Below are positions 51,255 to 60,176 of a stretch of 64,000 nucleotides of DNA, one piece after another (position 1 is the stretch's first letter; the number at the start of each line of letters is the position of its first letter). The position numbers and the translations under genes are program-made. The notes under the pieces were generated by a model. It was not told where the DNA came from. It saw only the letters and a program-made list of their open reading frames with translations, and made no database searches. Origin of the DNA: DATAEE01 sp036258175 (lineage in GTDB: Bacteria > Acidobacteriota > Vicinamibacteria > Vicinamibacterales > 2-12-FULL-66-21); NCBI GenBank assembly GCA_036258175.1, contig DATAEE010000083.1:1-64000 (forward strand), in the 5' to 3' direction.

Positions 51255-52916
51255 GTGCACATTTGTTCACGCCGCACGTTCCTGCGATCGCTGGGCGTCG
51301 TGGCTGCCGCGCCGCTGTCCATCCCGCAACGCGATGCGCCGCAACTCGTCCTGCACGGCGGCCGCCTTCTGACGATGAACACGGCGGCACCGGTCGCCGA
51401 GGCGATTGCCATTGCGGGTGAACGCATCATCGCCGTTGGCACCTCGAGCGACATGCTGGCGCTCGCCGGGCCGCGGACCACGCGCGTCGACCTCAGTGGC
51501 CGCACCGTCGTCCCTGGTTTTATCGACGCGCATTCACATCCGGCGAGCGCGGGACGGCTGCATCTCAGGGAAGTCGACTGCGATCTGCGATCGATTGCCG
51601 ACATCCAGGCGGCGATTCGCAAGCGGGCCGCGGAAACGCCGAAAGGGAAGTGGGTCCTCGGCTTCAAGTACGACGACACGAAGACGAAGGAAGGACGAAC
51701 GCTGAGCCGCGCCGATCTCGACGCCGCGGCGCCCGACCATCCTGTTCGGATCAGTCATCGCGGCGGCCACACGGCCTACGTCAACTCCGCGGCATTCGAC
51801 CGGGCGCGGATCGACGGGCGGACGCCGGATCCGCCCGGCGGAAAAATCGATCGTGACGCGGCGGGCCAGCCATCGGGCCGGCTCGCGGAGACTGCGACCG
51901 ATCTCATCGACAAACTCACCACCACGCCGCTGACGAGGAACGACTACCGCGCCGGCGTCAAGCTCATCTCGAACATGCTGTCGCGCGCCGGCATCACGTC
52001 GGTCCACGACGCGGCTGGGTCGCCGGACGATCTTCGCGCGTATCGCGACGCGCGCGCCGCCGGCGAGCTCTCCGTGCGCGTCTACTGCCTGATGGCCCAC
52101 CGGCATGTGCCGGATCTCATCGCCAAAGGCATCCAGACGGGCGAGGGTGACGAATGGGTCCGCGTGGGCGCGATGAAGATGACCTGTGACGGCTCGATCT
52201 CCGAGCGCACCGCCAGGCTCTCGGAGCCGTACGTCGGCAGACCGGACGACCGGGGCATCCTCGTGATGGACGAGGCGGCGCTCACCGAGCGCGCGCTGCC
52301 CGCGCACAAAGCGGGCTGGCAACTCGGCATCCACGCCAACGGCGACGTCGCGATAGATATCGTCCTCCGTCTCTACGAGCGTCTGCAGCGCGAAGCCCCG
52401 CGGAAGGATCCTCGCTTCCGCATCGAGCACTGCACCCTCGTGACTCCGGCGCTCATCGACCGGATGCGCGCGCTGGGCGTGATTCCCAATCCGTTCTCCA
52501 CGTACGTGTACTTCCACGGCGAGAAGATGCGCGAGTACGGTGCCGCCAGGCTCGAGCGGATGTTTGCCGTGCGGAGTTTCCTCGACGCGGGCTTGCGGGT
52601 GACGCAGACCTCCGACTATCCACCCGGCCCGTTCGAGCCGATGATGGCCCTCCAGTCGAGCGTCACGCGCACGGACATGCGGGGAACCGTCTGGGGCTCG
52701 TCCCAGCGCGTAACCGTGGAGGAAGCGCTCCGCGTCGGGACGCTGCATGGTGCGTTCGCGTCTTACGAGGAATCGCTGAAGGGTTCACTCGAACCGGGCA
52801 AGCTCGCCGATCTCGTCGTCCTCGGCCGCGACCCGCTGACAGCGGATCCCGGTACGCTCGTCGACATTCCGATCGAGCGCACGATGGCCGGAGGGAGATG
52901 GGTCTACGAGAGCTGA
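51255..52916 (+). CDS. Amidohydrolase family protein (YtcJ-like), Tat-exported
   Basis: A 553-residue metal-dependent hydrolase. It has a twin-arginine leader (SRRTFLRSLGVVAAAP), the metal motif DAHSHPAS near residue 92, KMTCDGSISERTA near 308, a histidine in GIHANGDVA and an aspartate in TQTSDYPPGP near 453. YtcJ-type enzymes hydrolyse N-substituted formamides or other amides; the substrate is unknown. The GTG at 51255 is used because it precedes the twin-arginine leader; no ribosome-binding site is clear. Confidence 0.87.
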   Translation: MHICSRRTFLRSLGVVAAAPLSIPQRDAPQLVLHGGRLLTMNTAAPVAEAIAIAGERIIAVGTSSDMLALAGPRTTRVDLSGRTVVPGFIDAHSHPASAGRLHLREVDCDLRSIADIQAAIRKRAAETPKGKWVLGFKYDDTKTKEGRTLSRADLDAAAPDHPVRISHRGGHTAYVNSAAFDRARIDGRTPDPPGGKIDRDAAGQPSGRLAETATDLIDKLTTTPLTRNDYRAGVKLISNMLSRAGITSVHDAAGSPDDLRAYRDARAAGELSVRVYCLMAHRHVPDLIAKGIQTGEGDEWVRVGAMKMTCDGSISERTARLSEPYVGRPDDRGILVMDEAALTERALPAHKAGWQLGIHANGDVAIDIVLRLYERLQREAPRKDPRFRIEHCTLVTPALIDRMRALGVIPNPFSTYVYFHGEKMREYGAARLERMFAVRSFLDAGLRVTQTSDYPPGPFEPMMALQSSVTRTDMRGTVWGSSQRVTVEEALRVGTLHGAFASYEESLKGSLEPGKLADLVVLGRDPLTADPGTLVDIPIERTMAGGRWVYES

Positions 52917-53135
52917 CTAGCCGACTTTCTGCCAGCCGCGTGCTTGAAGCCGGACTCGCAGCCGGTCGGCGTGCGCGCGCGCCGCGTCGGCGTCCGGCAG
53001 CCGCTCCATGATGGCAAGCGTGCCGTCCTGAAAGACCTGCAGCTCCGCGAAGCCCGCCTCGTGCAGCAGCACGCAGCGCATGACGCTGTCGCTGGCTCTA
53101 ATCGTCCACAGAAATTCCTGCTTCGCTTCGGCCAT
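52917..53135 (-). CDS. Small conserved-looking protein of unknown function
   Basis: A 72-residue protein (starts MAEAKQEFLWTIRASDSVM) with regular alternation of hydrophobic strands and an amphipathic C-terminal helix (AARAHADRLRVRLQAR). Codon positions show the usual G+C bias of real genes here. Its TAG stop abuts the stop of the amidohydrolase gene. The family is not recognised. Confidence 0.55.
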   Translation of the reverse strand: MAEAKQEFLWTIRASDSVMRCVLLHEAGFAELQVFQDGTLAIMERLPDADAARAHADRLRVRLQARGWQKVG

Positions 53136-53203
53136 CCAGACACCCGGCCAGTACTTCCGCGCTGCGGAGTCGACGGTTGTGTGGGAGGAGATTTGAGACT
53201 AAC

Positions 53204-53221
53204 ACCGGCTCATGAGCCGGT
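53204..53221 (-). terminator. Perfect palindrome after the DUF2892 gene
   Basis: Two 9-bp arms, ACCGGCTCA and TGAGCCGGT, meet without a spacer. The palindrome starts at the last base of the DUF2892 stop codon on the minus strand. Only a weak T-rich stretch (GTTAGTCT) follows, so termination is likely but not proven. Confidence 0.45.
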
Positions 53222-53445
53222 CAAGACATACGACGCACCCGATTGTCCCTGGTGGTGAGTCCGAGCGCGTGACACGTGACGCAATATCCGGAAAGACTGC
53301 TCGCGAGTGCCATCAGCCCCACGATGCCGAGGCCAATGCGCGCAACCCGGGGCACTTCCGGCGCGACAATCGTGATGACGATGGTCGCGCCGCCGATCAC
53401 CAGGTAGGCCAGGCGATGCAGCCCGCCCATGTTTCGCGGCAGCAC
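53221..53445 (-). CDS. DUF2892-type inner membrane protein
   Basis: A 74-residue protein with two membrane helices (LAYLVIGGATIVITIVA and IGLGIVGLMALASSLSGY) and the C-V-T-C-H-A-L-G-L end typical of DUF2892 proteins. Some members are linked to rhodanese or sulfur proteins; the role here is unknown. It starts with GTG 53445 or ATG 53430. Confidence 0.75.
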   Translation of the reverse strand: MLPRNMGGLHRLAYLVIGGATIVITIVAPEVPRVARIGLGIVGLMALASSLSGYCVTCHALGLTTRDNRVRRMS

Positions 53446-53466
53446 GGGATCACTATAACAAGGTGC

Positions 53467-54231
53467 TCAGGGTGCCAAGCGGGCTTCCACCGCCTTCAGC
53501 CAATTCCAGCGGATGATCCAGCTGCCGGGATAAATCACGCACCAGTAGCGCGCGAAGCGGCGCTGCGTTTCAGGATCGACCGCGTGAACGCGGGTCTCGG
53601 TCGTCACTTTCGTCCAGCCGTTCCCCTCGCCGACGATGCGGAAGTTCATCGCAGCGCGCGCAAAGCCGGGGCGGTCCAGCGTGCGAAAGATACCGGGATC
53701 GAGCGCGGGCACATCGCCGCGCGTTGCGGCGCGTCTGACGTCGGGCGGAGCGATGACGACCGTGCCGAGGAGCAGCTCGCGGTCCACCTCTTCTCCCAGG
53801 AGCACGAATCCGCCCGCCAGCGCGACGTCGATGATTGGTCGCTCGTCGGGCGGATTGAGGATGTGCTCACTCTGACTCTGGCGCCGCGGATTGCGGATGA
53901 ACGTGAGCGTGCGGAATAGAAAAATGTCCGAGGCGGTTACCCGGCGGATCGCCGCGGCCACCTGCTGTGGCGTCGCCTGGACGCGCCGCTCGTGGTACTC
54001 GCCGAACTGCCACTCTGGAAGCCACTGATCGAGTAGCGTGTCGCGGGCGGTCGCCGTGTGTGTCGGGTGGGGAAGCGCTGCGGCAACGAGCACGATGCCC
54101 AGGCCGGCGGCTGCGATGAGGACTGCGCGCCGCCGCGTGCGAATGCCTACGAGACGGACCGGCCAGATGAGGCTGACGAGGCCGGCGACCATCGTCACGG
54201 CCCCGACGTAAAAGAGCGCGGAAGCCGCCAC
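53467..54231 (-). CDS. Membrane-anchored protein with SRPBCC-like domain
   Basis: A 254-residue protein with two N-terminal membrane helices (residues 3-25 and 36-53) followed by a soluble domain (EYHERRVQATPQQVAAAIR, TETRVHAVDPETQRRFARYW, VIYPGSWIIRWNWLKAVE). The pattern, a beta-rich domain ending in a long helix with YWxxIxPGSxxIR, recalls SRPBCC/DUF2867-type lipid- or ligand-binding domains; I cannot decide. It starts at GTG 54231 and is divergent from the tryptophan dioxygenase gene. Confidence 0.65.
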   Translation of the reverse strand: MAASALFYVGAVTMVAGLVSLIWPVRLVGIRTRRRAVLIAAAGLGIVLVAAALPHPTHTATARDTLLDQWLPEWQFGEYHERRVQATPQQVAAAIRRVTASDIFLFRTLTFIRNPRRQSQSEHILNPPDERPIIDVALAGGFVLLGEEVDRELLLGTVVIAPPDVRRAATRGDVPALDPGIFRTLDRPGFARAAMNFRIVGEGNGWTKVTTETRVHAVDPETQRRFARYWCVIYPGSWIIRWNWLKAVEARLAP

Positions 54232-54236
54232 GTCGC

Positions 54237-54242
54237 TATTAT
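54237..54242 (+). promoter_or_regulatory. -10 box for a leaderless tryptophan dioxygenase transcript
   Basis: TATTAT at 54237-54242 lies 6 nt upstream of the ATG at 54249. The expected transcription start then coincides with the start codon, and no ribosome-binding site is present. No good -35 box is visible. Confidence 0.35.
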
Positions 54243-54248
54243 CTACTC

Positions 54249-55082
54249 ATGGAAAGCGATCACCCGCAGCTGACCTACGCCGATTACCTCCGCGTGCCGG
54301 ATCTCATCGCGCTGCAGCATCCGCAATCGTCGCCGGTCCATCACGACGAGCTGTTGTTCATCATCACGCATCAGACCTACGAGCTCTGGTTCCGGCTGAT
54401 CCTCCACGAGCTCGATGCCGTCGTCGCGTGCCTAGCGACTTCCGCGTCCGTCCCTGGGTCGCGGGACGCGGTCTATGAAGCGGCCAGGCTCCTCCGGCGC
54501 TGCACGGAAATTGCCCGGGTCCTCGTCGATCAGTTCACGATTCTCGAGACGATGCTGCCGACGCACTTTCTGGCGTTCCGCGGCAGGTTGAGGCCGGCGA
54601 GCGGTTTTCAATCGGAGCAGTTCCGCGAGATCGAGTTTCTGTGCGGGCTGAAGGACGAGAAGATGCTGCGGTACCACGAGCCGGCCTCACCGATGCGCGC
54701 CGCGCTCGAACGCCGGTTCACGGCGCCGTCGCTGCGGGACGTTTTCTTCGAGGCGCTGTCGGGCCTGGGCGTTATCCCGCCGGTGGATCCGACGGCATCC
54801 GAGGAGCAGCGTTTCGAAGCAAGGGCCCGTGGGATCCTCGCGCTCTATCGTGACGAACGGCACTACCGGGACTGGATCGATCTGTGCGAACGACTAACTG
54901 AATTCGACGAGCTGATCGTGAGCTGGCGGCTGCGCCACGTACAGCTCGTCGAGCGGACGATCGGCCTGCGAATGGGCACCGGCGGAAGCGCCGGATCTTC
55001 GTACCTGAAGATGACGATCGACAAAAAGTTCTTCCCGGAGCTGTGGGAAGCGCGGACGTGGTTGATCGAGAAGCAGCCCTAA
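54249..55082 (+). CDS. kynA: Tryptophan 2,3-dioxygenase
   Basis: A 277-residue haem dioxygenase that opens the indole ring of tryptophan to N-formylkynurenine, the first step of the kynurenine route. Family motifs are LTYADYLRVPDL, HHDELLFIITHQTYELWF (residues about 31-48), FQSEQFREIEFL, WRLRHVQLVERTIG with the haem-ligand histidine, and GTGGSAGSSYLK. No other kynurenine gene is adjacent. The last two codons and the TAA stop lie in a palindromic repeat. Confidence 0.95.
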   Translation: MESDHPQLTYADYLRVPDLIALQHPQSSPVHHDELLFIITHQTYELWFRLILHELDAVVACLATSASVPGSRDAVYEAARLLRRCTEIARVLVDQFTILETMLPTHFLAFRGRLRPASGFQSEQFREIEFLCGLKDEKMLRYHEPASPMRAALERRFTAPSLRDVFFEALSGLGVIPPVDPTASEEQRFEARARGILALYRDERHYRDWIDLCERLTEFDELIVSWRLRHVQLVERTIGLRMGTGGSAGSSYLKMTIDKKFFPELWEARTWLIEKQP

Positions 55083-55150
55083 AGGGCTGCGCTACGAGGG
55101 CTGCGCTACGAGGGCTGCGCTACGAGGGCTGCGCTACGAGGGCTGCGCTA
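55073..55150. repeat. GTAG-headed REP-like tandem array between convergent genes
   Basis: On the minus strand a 14-bp unit GTAGCGCAGCCCTC is repeated four times, then a fifth copy continues into an inverted AGGGCTGC to give a hairpin (GCAGCCCT / AGGGCTGC). The TAG of the first unit is the stop codon of the ABC permease gene. The TAA stop of the dioxygenase lies in the hairpin loop on the other strand. Both genes therefore end inside the array. Confidence 0.8.
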
Positions 55151-57670
55151 CTCCGTCCTCAGTGCCGTCAGCGGCATGATGTGCGTCGCGCGGCGTGCCG
55201 GTAGATAGCAGGCTGCGACTGCTGCGGCCGCCAGTACCGCGGGCGCTATCGCATAGACGACTGGATCCAGCGGACTGACCTGATACAGCAGGCCGCTCAG
55301 CGCGCTTCCGGCGAGCGCGGCCAGGGGCAAGCCGACAGCCACGCCGACCGCCGTCAGCCACACACCTTCGCGTAGCACGAGCCACAGGACGCTCATCGGG
55401 CGCGCTCCCAGCGCCATTCGTATGCCGATTTCTCTCGTCCGCTGCGAGACGACGTAGGATTTCACGCCGTAGACACCGACGACCGCGAGGAGGAGCGCGA
55501 GGGCGCCGAACGTCGTCAACAGCCGGCCGCCCATCCGGACTCCCCAGAGGCCGAGGCTCCGGTCGTGGAAGCCCTGCATCGCCGTCAGCTCCAGGACCGG
55601 CAGACGATCGTCCGCGCTCCTGAGCTCGGTTCGCAGTGCTGCGAGCGCGGCCGCTTCGGCCTGTGGACCGGCGCGTGCGACGCGCACGTGAAGGTGCATG
55701 CCGGAACGGAAGTGATTGCCGTAGGGAACGTACAGGTGTGGTGTCGGCGCCTGATCGAACAATGTCTGGCGCAGCCCCGGGGCGACGCCGACGACCTGCA
55801 TCGGCTCGAAGTCGACGCCCGCCGGCTCGTCCTCGTGCCGCGTGATGCGGATCATCTGCCCAATTGGATCCTCGTTCGGGAACAGTTGGCGCGCCAGCGG
55901 CTCGTTGATGATCGCGACGCGCGGCGCGTCCGCGGATTCCTCTTCGGCAATGGTGAATTCGCGGCCGCGCAGCATCGTCAAACCGAGCGCCTTGAAATAG
56001 TCGGTGCCGACGATCATGTAGCTCGGCGATCGGCCCGCCACCGTCGCGGATGCGCCCCCGATTCGCTCGACTGGCCGTCCTTCCTGGAATTCGCCAAACG
56101 GGACGATGGACGTCATCGCCGCCGCCTCGATGCCGGGGATGTTTCTGACCCGCTCGAGCACGCTGCGATACAACGCGCGAGTTCGCGCCTCACCAAACCC
56201 CACCAGAGCCGGATCCATGCTGGCGAGGAGGATGCGCTCGTACTTGAAGCCAGGGTCTGCCGCAGCGGCGTTCATCGCGCCGCGGGCGAAGAGCCCACCC
56301 GTTACGAGCAGCGCCAGTGACAATCCAATCTGACCGACCACGAGCAGATTGCGCGCACCGAACCACCCGAAGCGCCCGGCGCGTCGGGCCAGCGCATCGA
56401 GATTCTTCAGATCGGAGACCACATCGACGCGTGACAGCTTTAGAGCCGGGCCGAGCCCGAATGTCAGGGTACTGAGCACCGCAAAGGCCATGGTGACGGC
56501 GAGCACCGCGGCGTCCGGCCGGGGCGTGAATTCGAGCGACAGCGGCAGCAGCGGGACGAGCGTCGCGACGAGCAGCTTCATGGCCCAGAATGACAGGACG
56601 AGGCCGACGACACCGCCGGCGATAGCGAGCGTGAGGCTCTCGGTGAGCAGCTGCCGCACGATCCGCGTCGGGTGGCCGCCGAGCGCGAGCCGCACGGCAA
56701 TCTCACGGCGCCTCGCCGTGCCGCGGGCCAGAAGCATGTTCGCGATGTTGAGGCACGCGATGAGCAGGACGACAGCCGACATGCCCATCAGAAGGCCTGT
56801 CGCCGCCGCGACCGGGCCGTCGCTCTGCGGCTGCGTGCTCGTGGACATCCGCGGCAGCGGGTTGACCGTCAGCGCCTGATCCTTGTTTTCAGCGGGGAAC
56901 GCCGCAGCCATCTGGCGTGCGAGAGTGTCGAGCGCAGGCGCTGCCGATTCCACGGTCATGCCGTCCTTCAATCGCCCCGCGAGGATGAGCGCGTGATTCA
57001 TGCGGTCACCCAGCCCGGCACCTTTGTTCTTGAAGATGTCGTTCACCACGGTGTCGAAGGTCCCGAGCGGCAGCCAGAACTCCGGCGCAACCAGCGCCAT
57101 CGTCCCCGTGAAGCCGCGCGGCGCTACGCCGACGACCGTGAAGTCTCGAGTGTTGATCTTCACCGTTCCGCCGATGAAGTCGGCGCTGAACCCTGCGTCG
57201 CGCCAGCGCTCGTAGTTGACGATGACGACGGGAATGTTCGCGCCCGGGCGCTCCTCCGCGGCGTTGAACTCACGCCCCGCAGCGAGCGGGACGGCGAGCG
57301 TCGCGAAGTAGTTGGACGACACCATCTCGACAAAGGAACGCCGGGTCGTATCTCCCGCAGGGACGCCGACCATCGCGAAGGTATGGGCCATCAGACCGTC
57401 GAAGACGGTGTTCTTCTCGCGGATGTCGGCGTAGTTGGCGTACGAGAACGCCCGGTAGGAATCCGGCTTGGTGCGATCGTGACTGAAGAGGCCGACCAGT
57501 TCCCCCGCCCGGCCGGCCAGAGGCCGAAAGAGCATCGCGTTGACGAGCGTGAACATCGCGCTGTTCGCGCCAATGCCGAGCGCGAGCACCAGGACCGCCA
57601 CGATTGAAAAGCCCGGGGTCCTCAAGAACGCACGAAGACCGTAGCGAAAGTCCTGGATCAGCTGTCCCAT
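55148..57670 (-). CDS. MacB/FtsX-type ABC transporter permease (duplicated permease)
   Basis: An 840-residue permease of two FtsX-like halves. Residues 1-270 hold the first helix (FSIVAVLVLALGIGANSAMFT) and a periplasmic MacB-type domain; three helices follow (MSAVVLLIACLNIANMLLARG region), then a second periplasmic domain and three final helices (ALALLLAVVGVYGVKSYVV). The REIAVRLALG and REIGIRMALG motifs are typical. No ATPase gene is adjacent. Such permeases are highly multiplied in Acidobacteriota. ATG 57670 was taken as the start; it begins GQLIQDFRYGLRAF, as in the family. Confidence 0.9.
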   Translation of the reverse strand: MGQLIQDFRYGLRAFLRTPGFSIVAVLVLALGIGANSAMFTLVNAMLFRPLAGRAGELVGLFSHDRTKPDSYRAFSYANYADIREKNTVFDGLMAHTFAMVGVPAGDTTRRSFVEMVSSNYFATLAVPLAAGREFNAAEERPGANIPVVIVNYERWRDAGFSADFIGGTVKINTRDFTVVGVAPRGFTGTMALVAPEFWLPLGTFDTVVNDIFKNKGAGLGDRMNHALILAGRLKDGMTVESAAPALDTLARQMAAAFPAENKDQALTVNPLPRMSTSTQPQSDGPVAAATGLLMGMSAVVLLIACLNIANMLLARGTARRREIAVRLALGGHPTRIVRQLLTESLTLAIAGGVVGLVLSFWAMKLLVATLVPLLPLSLEFTPRPDAAVLAVTMAFAVLSTLTFGLGPALKLSRVDVVSDLKNLDALARRAGRFGWFGARNLLVVGQIGLSLALLVTGGLFARGAMNAAAADPGFKYERILLASMDPALVGFGEARTRALYRSVLERVRNIPGIEAAAMTSIVPFGEFQEGRPVERIGGASATVAGRSPSYMIVGTDYFKALGLTMLRGREFTIAEEESADAPRVAIINEPLARQLFPNEDPIGQMIRITRHEDEPAGVDFEPMQVVGVAPGLRQTLFDQAPTPHLYVPYGNHFRSGMHLHVRVARAGPQAEAAALAALRTELRSADDRLPVLELTAMQGFHDRSLGLWGVRMGGRLLTTFGALALLLAVVGVYGVKSYVVSQRTREIGIRMALGARPMSVLWLVLREGVWLTAVGVAVGLPLAALAGSALSGLLYQVSPLDPVVYAIAPAVLAAAAVAACYLPARRATHIMPLTALRTE

Positions 57671-57717
57671 GACCGAACAGGACGGACGGCCGCGCCGGGA
57701 AGTTCCCAGAAACCCGG

Positions 57718-58440
57718 CTAAGCCCTCGCTTCCCGGTCGAACACCCGCGACCAGTCCACGCGAGCCGTCGCCTGCATGAGGACGACGAGCGTCCCGATGG
57801 CTCCAATCGTCACCGTCAATCCGGTGTAGCCCTTGAAGAAGAACGCATAGCTGAAAGCACGAGGAAGACGAGCTCCGCAAAGCCGGCGCGGCGAATCGCG
57901 AAGCGGGTGCCCGCCACGATGCGAAGGTAGGTGACGACCAGGAAGATGCTCGTCGCCGATGCCAGCACGAACGACAAATGGATATTGACGTGATCGACGA
58001 GATACGCGAGAAGCAGGTGAAACGCGAAAAAGACCGCAGACAGGAACGCGTAATTCATGGGGTGAAGGATCTCATCGTTCAGGATGCCGAGGATGACCAG
58101 CACGGTCGTGAAGAACAACAGTGAGACCAGCGAAGAACGTGATGCGGGCAGCGAGCGGGCCGGGGTTGGTCTTCTCCGGAGGATCCAGCCCGATCGCCTG
58201 GCCTGGTCACCAGGCTTTCAAACCGCCATTCGAGCTTCCGCCCTGTCGTCGTCGCCCGCGCCGTCGTGGGTGACATCGTGCCGGGAGGGAAGTCCACGTC
58301 GGGAAAGTCGGTCTCCATCGTGAGAGCCAGGTCGTGGACCTGGGGCACGCCGGATTCGGTAAATGCATAAACCCACTGATCGATCGAGGCCACGGGATGA
58401 GTAACGGATCTCCAGCGGCGCTTCGCCGGCCAGGTCCCGC
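57718..58440 (-). pseudogene. creD-like inner membrane protein, decayed
   Basis: Fragments of a CreD-family protein occur in order but in different frames. Seen are LEIRYSSRGLD; then WVYAFTESG and VHDLALTMETDFPDVDFPPG; then QAIGLDPPEKTNPGPLAARI; then VSLLFFTTVLVILGILND and HPMNYAFLSAVFF; then SYAFFFKGYTGLTVTIGAIG and the C-terminal end at 57718. At least four frameshifts separate them, one being a GATC duplication near 58380. The N-terminal half is missing. CreD membrane proteins are tied to beta-lactam and envelope stress in Proteobacteria. The region is non-functional unless these are assembly errors. Confidence 0.75.
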
Positions 58441-59198
58441 TCCTTCGATCGCCCGAGCCTGCGCGCGCCATCGCCGCCCTCATCTCGCTGCGCCTTGGGC
58501 GCGCCGCCCGGCAAGCGGCGGATCGGGTGCTGGCCGCAGCGGCCGGCGGGGCGCTCGCCGGCGCTGCCGCCGGAGCCGTCGCCGGCGTCGCTCCCATCGG
58601 CGCGCCCTCCTCCCAGGCCGGCTCGGGGCCTGTGATCGCGCTGGCTGTCGTCGGCACAACGGCCGGCGGATTCGGCGCCCGCCGGGAACGTCCCAGCGTG
58701 CATCGCGAAGGATGGCTCTTGCGACGGCGTGCCCGGGCCGGACTCCGAACCGGGCGAGTGCTTCGGCGGTGCCCAGGGCGTGCAGCTTCGAAGCGTGGGG
58801 GGCTATGCGAGGTCGGTGCCAGCCGAGGCGGCATATACCCGTCGCCGTCAACGATAAATCGGAAGCTCTTGTACCGTTTTTTAAGCCAATTATCCGGGCA
58901 GGAATGGTTTGTCGCCAAGCGTCCGAAAGAAGCTGAGGGACAAAACTGTCTGAAACCAGCCGTCGGTGATCGCCTGTACCTCGGAATCGGGCAGAACCGT
59001 GAAAAAAACTGGCAGGGGCCCAGGCGGCACGCGGTCGAGATCTGTGATTCCTGCGCTTATTATGGATAAGCTTCAGCGTATTCGTGAGATTCGTCGCGCG
59101 CGGCCCGTTGGCAACCCTTGACTGGCAGGCGGCCGCGAGCAGCGAGTTGAGATCACTTTTCTTGCGAGGAAACGTGACGGCGAACCAAACTGCGATCT
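58441..59198. other. No intact gene; degenerate intergenic DNA
   Basis: About 760 bp between the creD remnant and cysD carry no reading frame that I can support. On the plus strand around 58527-58680 a Gly/Ala-rich stretch (GGALAGAAAGAVAGV) resembles a glycine-zipper membrane segment, but it has no good start and runs into Arg-rich noise. The last 150 bp have lower G+C and probably include the cysD promoter, though no clear -35/-10 pair is visible. Confidence 0.5.
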
Positions 59199-60176
59199 GT
59201 GGCTGATGACCCACGCAATTCAGCAGCGCGAGATCTCCCCGTGGGTGTCTCCGGCGCGCGCCGTGATGCGGCGATCCCGGCGCTGACGCATCTGCAGCGC
59301 CTCGAGGCGGAGAGCATTCACATCATCCGTGAGGTGGTTGCCGAATGCGAGCGGCCGGTAATGCTCTATTCGATCGGCAAAGACAGCTCTGTGATGCTGC
59401 ATCTGGCGCTGAAGGCGTTCTACCCTGCCAAGCCTTCCTTCCCGCTTCTGCATGTCGACACGACCTGGAAATTTCGCGAGATGATCACGTTCCGCGACGA
59501 GACCGCGAAGCGACTGGGACTCGAGCTGCTCGTCTATATCAATCAGGCCGGTGTCGAGATGGGCATCAACCCGTTCCACCACGGCTCAGCGCTTCACACC
59601 GACATCATGAAGACGCAGGCGCTCAAACAAGCGCTCGACAAGTATGGTTTCGACGCGGCGTTCGGGGGTGGCCGGCGCGACGAGGAAAAATCTCGCGCGA
59701 AGGAGCGCGTCTTCTCAATCCGTTCAGCCCATCACCGCTGGGACCCGAAGCAGCAGCGGCCGGAGCTCTGGCGTGTGTACAACGCGCGCCGTCACACAGG
59801 CGAAAGCATCCGCGTCTTCCCCCTGTCGAATTGGACGGAGTTCGATATCTGGCAGTACATCTACCTCGAGAGCATTCCCATCGTGCTCTTGTACTTGGCG
59901 CGCGAGCGGCCGGTCGTGCGTCGCGACGGCACCTGGATCCTGGTCGACGACGATCGGATGCCGCTGGAGCCTGACGAGAGGCCGGAAATGAGGAAGGTCC
60001 GGTTCCGCACGCTGGGCTGCTATCCGTTGACTGGCGCGATTGAGAGCGACGCCGACACGCTGCCGGCAATCGTCCGCGAGATGCTGTTGACCCGTCATTC
60101 CGAACGTCAGGGACGTGTCATCGATCGCGATCAGTCCGCCTCGATGGAAAAGAAAAAGGTGGAAGGTTACTTCTGA
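59199..60176 (+). CDS. cysD: Sulfate adenylyltransferase subunit 2
   Basis: A 325-residue ATP sulfurylase catalytic subunit of the PAPS reductase fold. The PP-loop is in YSIGKDSSVMLHLAL near residue 57, with GGGRRDEEKSRAKERVFS and the SxxWTExDIWxYI motif (LSNWTEFDIWQYI) further on. With CysN it forms APS from ATP and sulfate. The GTG at 59199 is used; a start inside the first 25 residues is also possible, as these are not conserved-looking. It overlaps cysNC by 1 bp (TGATG). Confidence 0.96.
   Translation: MADDPRNSAARDLPVGVSGARRDAAIPALTHLQRLEAESIHIIREVVAECERPVMLYSIGKDSSVMLHLALKAFYPAKPSFPLLHVDTTWKFREMITFRDETAKRLGLELLVYINQAGVEMGINPFHHGSALHTDIMKTQALKQALDKYGFDAAFGGGRRDEEKSRAKERVFSIRSAHHRWDPKQQRPELWRVYNARRHTGESIRVFPLSNWTEFDIWQYIYLESIPIVLLYLARERPVVRRDGTWILVDDDRMPLEPDERPEMRKVRFRTLGCYPLTGAIESDADTLPAIVREMLLTRHSERQGRVIDRDQSASMEKKKVEGYF

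Noticed and set aside
55085..55147. CRISPR-like array
   Set aside because: The 14-bp units are directly adjacent with no spacers and belong to a GTAG-headed palindrome.
58527..59069. Plus-strand gene with glycine-zipper segment
   Set aside because: Only the first 50 residues look protein-like; the rest is Arg-rich and the frame has no ribosome-binding site. Treated as degenerate DNA.
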